Assembly (NCBI GenBank): GCA_035649435.1 | Contig: DASRJO010000025.1 | Location: 1-11,373 of the forward strand | Source of the DNA: DASRJW01 sp035649435 | Lineage (GTDB): Bacteria > Krumholzibacteriota > Krumholzibacteriia > G020349025 | Length of the DNA stretch: 11,373 nucleotides | Reading direction: 5' to 3' | Shown here: one piece after another, positions 6,127 through 11,373 of the stretch | How the letters are laid out: every line of letters begins with the position of its first letter | Position numbering within the stretch: the stretch's first letter is position 1 | The notes under the pieces: generated by a model | What the model saw: only the letters and a program-made list of their open reading frames with translations | Database searches by the model: none | What the model was told of the DNA's origin: nothing | Program-made: the position numbers and the translations under genes

Positions 6127-7437
6127 GTGCCGCGCACGCCCGAAGAATTGGTCAAGCTCAAGGACGAGTACGTCCTTCCTTGCGTCAAACATTACTACGA
6201 GCGGCCGATGAACCTGGTCAGCGGCTCGATGCAATACCTCAAGGACAGCACCGGCAAGGAGTACCTGGATTTCTTCGCCGGCATCCTGTCGGTGAACAGC
6301 GGTCACTCCAATCCGCAGATCAATGCCGCCGTGCACGCCCAGATCGACAAGCTGCAGCATGTATCGACCGTCTACCTGATCGAACCGATGCTGGAGTTCG
6401 CGCGCGAGCTGGCATCTCTGGCACCGGGGGAATTGCAGAAGTCGTTTTTCTGCACCAGCGGCACCGAGGCCATCGACACGGCGCTGCTCACCGCCAAGCT
6501 GCACACGGGCGCTGAGGATGTCATCGCGCTGCGGCACTCGTATCACGGCCGGTCGCACGTCGCCATCGGTGTCTCGGGGCAGAAGCCGTGGCGGCTGCCG
6601 GTGGCGACGATGGGCAACGTGCACTTCACCCACAACGCTTATTGCTACCGCTGCGCCTTCGGGCTCACCTATCCATCCTGCGAGCTGCGCTGCGCCCGCG
6701 ACATCGAAGAGCTGTTGCAAACATCCACCAGCGGCCGTATCGCTGCCTTCATTGCCGAGCCCATCCAGGGCGTGGGCGGCTTCATCACGCCGCCGCCGGA
6801 GTTCTTCCCGATCATCTATGACGTCGTCAAACGCTACGGCGGCGTCACCATCGCTGACGAAGTCCAAACCGGCTGGGGCCGCACCGGGCAGCATCTCTTC
6901 GGCATCCAGCACTGGAACGTCGAGCCGGACGTCATGGTGTTCGCCAAAGGCCTGGCCAACGGCTACAGCATTGGGGCATTCATCGCCAAGCGCGAGATCG
7001 CCGACTCCTACAAGGGGCCAAACATCTCCACCTTCGGCGGCAACCCGATCAGCATGGTGGCTGCGATCGCCAACGTCGAATACATCCGCGAGCACGACCT
7101 GGTCGGCAACGCCGAGCGCATGGGCAAGCTGCTGCGCGAAGGCATGTCGGAGCTCATGGACAAGCATCTACTCATCGGTGACGTGCGCGGCAAAGGGCTC
7201 ATGCTCGGCGTCGAGCTGGTGCGCGATCGCACCAGCAAGGCGCCGGCAGCGGAGGAGACTGCTCGAGTCATGGAGCATTGCAAGGACGAGGGCGTTCTGA
7301 TCGGCCGCGGCGGTTTGTATGCCAACGTCCTGCGCCTGACCCCACCTCTGATCGTGAACGCCGACGATGTGCGGCGAGCGCTGCGCGCGCTCGACGCCGC
7401 GTTCACCGCGGTCGAGAAGACCATGACGTTCGCATGA
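6127..7437 (+). CDS. Class III PLP-dependent aminotransferase (AGXT2/beta-alanine aminotransferase-like)
   Basis: The 436-residue enzyme shows class III motifs: DFFAGILSVNSGHSNP near the start, FFCTSGTEA for phosphate binding, SYHGRS, EPIQGVGGF, ADEVQTGWGRTG with D244 contacting the PLP ring nitrogen, and the PLP lysine K274 in VFAKGLANG. It also carries a cysteine cluster C173-x2-C176-x8-C185-x3-C189 (YCYRC...PSCELRC), known in a branch of AGXT2-like enzymes and suggestive of a structural metal site. Next to the amidase it probably transaminates beta-alanine to malonate semialdehyde, with pyruvate or 2-oxoglutarate as acceptor. The start is GTG 6127, preceded by GGGAGG (6113-6118) at good spacing; an ATG at 6010 lies inside the amidase gene and is rejected. 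The gap to the amidase is 53 bases. Confidence 0.9.
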   Translation: MPRTPEELVKLKDEYVLPCVKHYYERPMNLVSGSMQYLKDSTGKEYLDFFAGILSVNSGHSNPQINAAVHAQIDKLQHVSTVYLIEPMLEFARELASLAPGELQKSFFCTSGTEAIDTALLTAKLHTGAEDVIALRHSYHGRSHVAIGVSGQKPWRLPVATMGNVHFTHNAYCYRCAFGLTYPSCELRCARDIEELLQTSTSGRIAAFIAEPIQGVGGFITPPPEFFPIIYDVVKRYGGVTIADEVQTGWGRTGQHLFGIQHWNVEPDVMVFAKGLANGYSIGAFIAKREIADSYKGPNISTFGGNPISMVAAIANVEYIREHDLVGNAERMGKLLREGMSELMDKHLLIGDVRGKGLMLGVELVRDRTSKAPAAEETARVMEHCKDEGVLIGRGGLYANVLRLTPPLIVNADDVRRALRALDAAFTAVEKTMTFA

Positions 7438-7459
7438 GCGCGGCCACAGGGAGACCGGC

Positions 7460-8860
7460 ATGAGCGCGAACGTCACTTCTCCGGAAGGAGCTCCGGCGCG
7501 GCCGCCGAGCCCTCTCGAGCGCTTGCTGTCGCTCTTCACCGAGGTGCGCGCCGGCGAGGCGGTCACGGTCCTCATGATGACCGCGACCATCCTGCTGATC
7601 TTCATCGGCTATTACATCATCAAGCCGCTGCGCGAGGCGCTCATTTTGTCGGCGCCACGCGGGGCCGAGCTCAAGAGCTATGCCGCCGCCTTCCAGGCCT
7701 TGCTGATCTTGTTCGTCGCGGTCCCAGCGTATGGATGGCTGGCGAGCCGAGTGCCACGCCGGCGTCTGCTCAACACGGTCAATCTGTTCTTCATCGCCAA
7801 CATGTTGGTGTTCTACGTCCTGGTGCTCACCGTCGAACGGGGCGTGTGGCTGGGGCTGGGTTTTTTCATCTGGGTCGGGATCTTCAACCTCATGGTGCCG
7901 GCACAGTTCTGGTCGTTCGCCAACGATGTCTACACGCCCGGGGAAGGCAAACGTCTGTTCGTCATCGTCGCCTTCGGAGCATCCGCGGGAGCGGTGCTCG
8001 GCGGACTGGTCACGAAGGCGCTCGTCGGCCCAATCGGACCCGGCAACCTCTTGCTGGTTTCGGCCGCGGTGCTGCTGCTGGCGACCTTGCTCACTCACGT
8101 GGTGGAGACGCGCGAGAGGGAAAGGCGTCGCCTCCGAGCGGCGGCGCAGGGCAACGCCGAGGTGCCGCCGCTGGCGAAGGACGGCGCGTTCAGTCTGGTG
8201 TTTCGCACGCGCTATCTCCTGTTCATCGCCTTGCTCATCCTGGTCCTCAATTGGGTGAACACGAACGGCGAGTTCATCCTCGGCAACGCGGTCGCGGACA
8301 GCGTCAAAGGCCAGGCGCAGGAGCAGCTGGGCGCGAGTGCCACACCGGAGGAGATCACGAAGTTCGTGCGCCAAGGCATCGTCTCCTTCTACGCCGGGTT
8401 CTTCACCGCGGCGAACATCGGCGGCCTGCTCATACAACTGTTCGTCGTGTCGTGGGTGATCAAGTACCTCGGGGTGAGGCTGGCGATCCTGATCCTGCCG
8501 ACCATCGCGCTCTGCGGCTACGGATTGCTCACGGTTGCCCCCGTCCTCGGACTCATCCGCTGGATCAAGGTGGCGGAGAACGCAACGGACTATTCGTTGC
8601 AGAACACCGTGCGCCAGTCGTTGTTCCTGCCCACGACCCGCGAGGAGAAGTACAAGGCCAAACAGGCCATCGACACGTTCTTCTGGCGCGCAGGCGACCT
8701 GTTGTCGGCTGGTCTCGTCTACGTCGGGCTCAACGTGGTAGGGTGGGGCACGAAGAGTTTTGCCGCTGTCAACATGGTGCTCGTCGTGGGCTGGATGGCC
8801 CTCGCCCTGGCGATCGGCAAGGAGTTTCAACGGCGGACGCGCGTGTCCGTGAGCAAGTGA
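7460..8860 (+). CDS. MFS-like carrier related to ATP/ADP (NTP) translocases
   Basis: This 466-residue integral membrane protein has about twelve hydrophobic helices and belongs to the bacterial branch of the TLC/NTT family. Visible hallmarks are YYIIKPLREALIL in the first helix (K55, R58), FWSFANDVYTPGEGKRLF (150-167), the helix motif NTNGEF (267-272, E271) that I align to the transport glutamate of NTTs, and ENATDYSLQNTVRQSLFLP (373-391) followed by TREEKYKAKQAIDTFFWRAGD. The positive loop ETRERERRRLR separates the two halves. Classical members exchange nucleotides in intracellular parasites and plastids; free-living homologues are of unknown substrate. The gene starts 22 bases after the aminotransferase with AGGGAGA at 7448-7454. 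Operon context with pyrimidine-type catabolism makes a nucleotide, nucleobase or related anion plausible, but this is inference. Confidence 0.82.
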   Translation: MSANVTSPEGAPARPPSPLERLLSLFTEVRAGEAVTVLMMTATILLIFIGYYIIKPLREALILSAPRGAELKSYAAAFQALLILFVAVPAYGWLASRVPRRRLLNTVNLFFIANMLVFYVLVLTVERGVWLGLGFFIWVGIFNLMVPAQFWSFANDVYTPGEGKRLFVIVAFGASAGAVLGGLVTKALVGPIGPGNLLLVSAAVLLLATLLTHVVETRERERRRLRAAAQGNAEVPPLAKDGAFSLVFRTRYLLFIALLILVLNWVNTNGEFILGNAVADSVKGQAQEQLGASATPEEITKFVRQGIVSFYAGFFTAANIGGLLIQLFVVSWVIKYLGVRLAILILPTIALCGYGLLTVAPVLGLIRWIKVAENATDYSLQNTVRQSLFLPTTREEKYKAKQAIDTFFWRAGDLLSAGLVYVGLNVVGWGTKSFAAVNMVLVVGWMALALAIGKEFQRRTRVSVSK

Positions 8861-8866
8861 GAAGAC

Positions 8867-8887
8867 CTGCGGCCGGGGCGGCCGCAG
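8867..8887. other. Intercistronic hairpin
   Basis: CTGCGGCC (8867-8874) and GGCCGCAG (8880-8887) form an eight-bp perfect stem with a five-base loop between the carrier stop and the ribosome site (GAGGAGG, 8893-8899) of the next gene. There is no T-run. It could stabilise transcript ends or lower expression of the last gene relative to the others. Confidence 0.5.
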
Positions 8888-8906
8888 CGAACGAGGAGGT
8901 CGGTTC

Positions 8907-9500
8907 GTGAGCAAGCGAGTATGGATCTGCGTTCTGGTCGGTTGCTGCATCTTTGCCTTGCCAGTGTTCGCGCAAGAGAGCAAGCAGCCGAGTCAGGCCG
9001 AAATGGAGGCGATGATGGCGGCGGCGACTCCGGGACCGCATCATCAAGCGATGGCCAAGACGGTCGGCACTTGGGAGATGAGCAGCAAGATGTGGGCTGC
9101 GCCCGGAGCACCGCCGATGGAATCGACCGGCACCGCCACGATCGAGGGCATCATGGATGGCCGCTTCGTGATGGAAACCATCAAGGCGCCGATGATGGGC
9201 ATGCCTTGGGAAGGCCGCGGCGTCTGGGGCTACGACAACACCACCAAGAAGCACATGGGCATCTGGTTCGATTCCTTCGGCACGATGATGATGAACATGG
9301 AGGGCACGTGCGACGGGGCCTGCAAGGTCGTAACCATGAAGTCGACCTACATGGACCCGATGACGAAGTCGATGAAGACGATGAAGTCGGTGAGCAAGAC
9401 GTTGAGCGATGATCACACCGTCAACGAGCTGTTCGACGTGGACAAGGACGGCAAGGAAACGAAGATGATGGAGATCACCTACAAACGCAAGAAGGCGTGA
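8907..9500 (+). CDS. Exported methionine-rich DUF1579 protein
   Basis: This 197-residue protein starts at GTG 8907 with GAGGAGG seven bases upstream. Residues 1-22 are a signal peptide (SKR, hydrophobic core, PVFA before QE), so it is periplasmic or secreted. The DUF1579 pattern is clear: PHHQAMAKTVGTWE, TGTATIEGIMDGRFVMET, MPWEGRGVWGYDN and HMGIWFDSFGTMM. The domain is probably a lipocalin-like beta barrel of unknown function. About 24 of the 175 mature residues are methionine, in clusters such as MMGM and MMMNM and as MDPMTKSMKTM. A C-DGA-C pair could form a disulfide. LVGC at 10-13 resembles a lipobox, but the hydrophobic stretch before it is too short. Its role in the operon is unknown. 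Confidence 0.82.
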   Translation: MSKRVWICVLVGCCIFALPVFAQESKQPSQAEMEAMMAAATPGPHHQAMAKTVGTWEMSSKMWAAPGAPPMESTGTATIEGIMDGRFVMETIKAPMMGMPWEGRGVWGYDNTTKKHMGIWFDSFGTMMMNMEGTCDGACKVVTMKSTYMDPMTKSMKTMKSVSKTLSDDHTVNELFDVDKDGKETKMMEITYKRKKA

Positions 9501-9581
9501 GGCGGTCGACGCGGGGGTCCGGCTCGTCAATGCGGGCGCCGAACCCCTCGCGGTGACGAGCGGGAGCAACCACGATCCTGT
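9501..9581 (+). other. Structured 3' region of the operon
   Basis: After the DUF1579 stop, GCTCGTCA (9522-9529) and TGACGAGC (9554-9561) can pair as a perfect eight-bp stem around a 24-base loop. Together with the next hairpin this makes a folded transcript end; no coding frame is evident. Confidence 0.35.
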
Positions 9582-9615
9582 GACGGCGCTCGTCCCTGTG
9601 TGGACGGGCGCCGTC
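9582..9615 (+). terminator. Terminator-like hairpin, copy 1 of a repeated element
   Basis: The arms 9582-9595 (GACGGCGCTCGTCC) and 9602-9615 (GGACGGGCGCCGTC) form a 14-bp stem with one G-U pair and a six-base loop. Both arms are identical to those at 10852-10883. Only a loose T-containing stretch follows (TGCGTTCATGGCTTT), so it is a strong hairpin with a poor U-tract. Position after the operon supports a transcript-end role. Confidence 0.65.
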
Positions 9616-9632
9616 TGCGTTCATGGCTTTGC

Positions 9633-9662
9633 TTGAGGCTGCCGGCAGCGGGCGGCTAGAAT
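9633..9662 (+). promoter_or_regulatory. Candidate promoter of the lipoprotein gene
   Basis: TTGAGG (9633-9638), an 18-base spacer and TAGAAT (9657-9662) lie right after the terminator-like hairpin. The predicted start near 9669 leaves about 23 leader bases to the TTG codon and lies downstream of ATG 9623, which rules that start out. Confidence 0.55.
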
Positions 9663-9691
9663 GGCCCCGGCTTCGGTCCAGGGAGGATCCT

Positions 9692-10753
9692 TTGCGAAAC
9701 CCTATTCAGTCCTCGCAGGGTCGCTTCGCGATCTTCGTGTGCGGAGCGAGTTTCGTGATCTTCACCGTGTCGTGCCTCGTTGCTGGATGCGCTGACGACA
9801 CTGGCAACGGACGCAGGGTCGATCTCGGTAACAGCTGGCCGAACGATGACGGGCGTTACTGGGTGTACGAGTACCATGGTTCGCAATGGAGCGATTCATT
9901 GAACGCAACCATCTATCCCAACCGTGGTGACGTTCCCGCGGCTCCCTCGCTCGACGAGGCAGTCGCGTTGCTGCAGCAACCGCTCGAGGGCACGCCTCTG
10001 TCCACGTCGGAGGGTACTTATCGGCTCCAGTTCCATGGCATGACAACGACAGGCTCCGGCGCCGTGGGACAGAATCTCCAGTCCTGGCTCGACGAAGTGC
10101 CTCTCGCAGCGACGAACACCGGGAACCGAACCGCCTCGCAGGGCGGCGACGCAGCGGAATCGGGATTCCTGGTGCAGCTGCGCCGGGCACGGCCGGATCT
10201 AGCGGAGAAAGCTCTTGGGCCCTCGATCCGCGCTGGCCTCATGGTGCCGCTCCCGCCCACCTTTCTTTTTGGCGGTGCGTTCGAGAAGTCGGACGCATAT
10301 ACCGGTCTCTATGGCGACCTCGATCTCGATCTTGCATGGAAATACCTCGATGCAGATCTCGACATCGGGCACGAGTTCATTCTCCAGTTGGTCCCGTCGT
10401 TGGCGAACGACGTCTACTTGCAAGCGCGCGTGCATGCAAAGCGTTTCATCGATTCCCAGATGGGTGCCCCTTACCATGCGCTCGAGGTCATCTACATGAT
10501 CGATTTCGGTATCCTCGAGATCCTGGATCTCGGTGGTTCCCACATCGGCTTTTCGCGTGCTTTCAGCGTCGGCAACGTCGTCTATATCGCGGACGTCGGC
10601 CCGGTGTGGAGCGAGGAGCGCAATCTCTACTTCGTTGGCGCGACACCGACGGGCCCGATCGAATCGCTGACGCTCGACCTGCAGGACACGGGCCGGCTGG
10701 CTGCCGATGGCCGAGCCGACCACACGGTTGTTCAACCACTGCATGGTCTATGA
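9692..10753 (+). CDS. Lipoprotein of unknown function
   Basis: I do not recognise a named family. The 353-residue product starts at TTG 9692, with GGGAGG (9681-9686) five bases upstream. It has arginines at 2 and 11, a hydrophobic core and the lipobox VAGC with lipidated C33, followed by ADD. The mature part begins with NSWPNDDGRYWVYEY, a form common in surface lipoproteins of this kind. A low-complexity acidic repeat, GDLDLDLAWKYLDADLDIG, lies in the second half. Near the C-terminus VYIADVGPVWSEERNLYF resembles the GpV-x-x-E beta-strand motif shared by several bacterial lipoproteins. It appears monocistronic, framed by two copies of the same hairpin. By eye its codons use more A/T in third positions than the operon to its left. 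A beta-rich outer-membrane or surface protein is likely. Confidence 0.75.
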   Translation: MRNPIQSSQGRFAIFVCGASFVIFTVSCLVAGCADDTGNGRRVDLGNSWPNDDGRYWVYEYHGSQWSDSLNATIYPNRGDVPAAPSLDEAVALLQQPLEGTPLSTSEGTYRLQFHGMTTTGSGAVGQNLQSWLDEVPLAATNTGNRTASQGGDAAESGFLVQLRRARPDLAEKALGPSIRAGLMVPLPPTFLFGGAFEKSDAYTGLYGDLDLDLAWKYLDADLDIGHEFILQLVPSLANDVYLQARVHAKRFIDSQMGAPYHALEVIYMIDFGILEILDLGGSHIGFSRAFSVGNVVYIADVGPVWSEERNLYFVGATPTGPIESLTLDLQDTGRLAADGRADHTVVQPLHGL

Positions 10754-10756
10754 TGC

Positions 10757-10771
10757 CTTGCAAGCTGCAAG
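10757..10771. other. Small inverted repeat after the lipoprotein gene
   Basis: CTTGCA (10757-10762) and TGCAAG (10766-10771) are inverted around three bases, four bases past the stop. The stem is short and has no T-run; its significance is doubtful. Confidence 0.2.
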
Positions 10772-10851
10772 CGCAAGAAGACGTGACCTAACGGTGCGCT
10801 ACCCGCTTGCGCTCGCCGTGGCGGCAGACTCGACCATGACGCTGAAATCGC

Positions 10852-10883
10852 GACGGCGCTCGTCCCCTCGGACGGGCGCCGTC
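10852..10883. terminator. Terminator-like hairpin, copy 2 of a repeated element
   Basis: The same 14-base arms as at 9582-9615 occur at 10852-10865 and 10870-10883, with loop CCTC. It lies between the lipoprotein gene and the converging DUF3494 gene, so it may terminate both. No clear T-run follows on either strand. Confidence 0.65.
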
Positions 10884-10916
10884 GGCGTTGTACCCCAGAA
10901 GACCCTTTGGAGCTGC

Positions 10917-11373
10917 CTACTCGATGATCACCAGTTTTTTCGTGGCCACGAAGCCCTGGTTGCTGTAGGTCACCCGCGTGAAATACATGCCGTGCGGCAC
11001 AGGTCCGCCCCTTGCGTCCAATCTGTCCCACACAACCTCGTGCTCCCCTGGCTCGAACTCCCGATTCGCCAAACTTCGCACCAAACGGCCGCCCACGTTG
11101 TAGACCTTGATCTCCACCCGGTCCGCCCTGGCGAGCCCGAAACGGATGGTGGCCGATCCTGACCTAAGTGGGTTGCTCGCGAGCCTCACGCTGTTGGCCA
11201 CTCCCGTGGCCTTTTCGGCCGGGACCGCGGAGCCCGCGGTGGGGGCGATGATGTCAGCCGGGATTTCCGATCCAATGAGATTGGTGTCCAGAGTGACGGC
11301 GCCATTCCTAGCCAGGAGCCGGCCTTCGACTGCTGCACCGGTCGTCGCGGTGATGGAAGCCAAGGCCAGGATG
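10917..11373 (-). CDS. DUF3494 ice-binding-like protein with C-terminal FlgD-like Ig domain (5' part outside window)
   Basis: The last 151 codons of a longer gene are visible; the frame stays open to the right edge and stops at TAG 10917. The first visible residues, ILALASITATTGAAVEGR followed by LLARNGAVTLDTNLI, match the end of the DUF3494 (ice-binding/adhesin beta-helix) domain. A linker rich in A, P and T follows. The final roughly 85 residues (NPLRSGSATIRFGL, EIKVYNVGGRLVRSL, PGEHEVVWDRLDARG, VPHGMYFTRVT, KKLVIIE) are a FlgD/T9SS-like Ig domain, used by FCB-group and related bacteria as a C-terminal secretion or anchoring module. The protein is therefore probably exported and cell-surface bound. 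The TTG at 11363 is an internal codon, not a start. Ice binding itself is not shown; many DUF3494 members act as adhesins or have no known ligand. Confidence 0.82.
   Translation of the reverse strand, partial: ILALASITATTGAAVEGRLLARNGAVTLDTNLIGSEIPADIIAPTAGSAVPAEKATGVANSVRLASNPLRSGSATIRFGLARADRVEIKVYNVGGRLVRSLANREFEPGEHEVVWDRLDARGGPVPHGMYFTRVTYSNQGFVATKKLVIIE

Noticed and set aside
6043..7167. Minus-strand open frame (374 codons) opposite the aminotransferase
   Set aside because: Antisense to an enzyme with all PLP motifs and no family signal of its own.
8934..8945. LVGC lipobox in the DUF1579 protein
   Set aside because: The hydrophobic segment before the cysteine is too short, and a normal signal peptidase I site (VFA before QE) follows.
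7403..8983. Minus-strand open frame (526 codons) opposite the carrier gene
   Set aside because: Low-complexity D/E/Q/H/R-rich translation, exactly antisense to the carrier; a shadow of its codon bias.
8769..9569. Histidine-rich minus-strand frame (266 codons)
   Set aside because: The histidines are the reverse complement of the many ATG methionine codons of the DUF1579 gene; a shadow.
9623..9691. ATG 9623 as start of the lipoprotein gene
   Set aside because: It lies upstream of the promoter candidate and would bury the signal peptide behind 23 charged residues; TTG 9692 has a good ribosome site.

Overview
This is a GC-rich bacterial window with dense coding on both strands and no RNA genes, mobile elements or CRISPR arrays that I can see. 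The truncated gene at the right edge ends in a FlgD-like Ig domain of the kind used as C-terminal sorting or anchoring modules in FCB-group and Candidatus Eisenbacteria-type genomes. With the high GC and the YacP-type, DUF1579 and nucleotide-carrier-like genes, this suggests an uncultured soil or sediment lineage of that type. The taxonomic call is inference, not proof.

Left part (1-4763), all on the minus strand. Reading right to left: a response regulator with a REC domain but no recognisable output domain (4763-3978); an intrinsic terminator (3902-3874); a class II aldolase with an unusual CxxC-bearing C-terminal extension (3784-2909); a YacP-like NYN/PIN ribonuclease (2804-2289); and a two-gene osmoprotectant-type ABC importer. 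The importer consists of an ATPase (2192-1434) and a one-piece substrate-binding plus permease protein (1437 to beyond base 1), coupled by an ATGA overlap.

Centre (4764-5206) is a 443-base divergent regulatory region. It holds good sigma70-like promoters facing each way and, between them, a perfect 8+8 inverted repeat that looks like an operator.

Right part (5207-9500), plus strand, is an apparent four-gene operon: a beta-ureidopropionase-like nitrilase-family amidase, a class III aminotransferase, a membrane carrier related to ATP/ADP translocases, and a secreted methionine-rich DUF1579 protein. The first two fit the last steps of reductive pyrimidine breakdown (N-carbamoyl-beta-alanine to beta-alanine to malonate semialdehyde), and the neighbouring carrier may handle a nucleotide or related solute. 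The operon is followed by a strong hairpin (9582-9615).

A monocistronic lipoprotein gene of unknown function follows (9692-10753, TTG start, own promoter). It is followed by a second, nearly identical hairpin (10852-10883). The converging gene at the right edge (10917 to beyond 11373, minus) is the C-terminal end of a DUF3494 ice-binding-like/adhesin protein with a FlgD-like tail.

The most notable observations are the matched pair of terminator hairpins, the dyad in the divergent region, the SBP-first ABC fusion, the pyrimidine-type operon with its nucleotide-carrier-like protein, the very methionine-rich exported protein, the aldolase extension, and the DUF3494-FlgD architecture. I see no clear-cut novel defence or mobile system.
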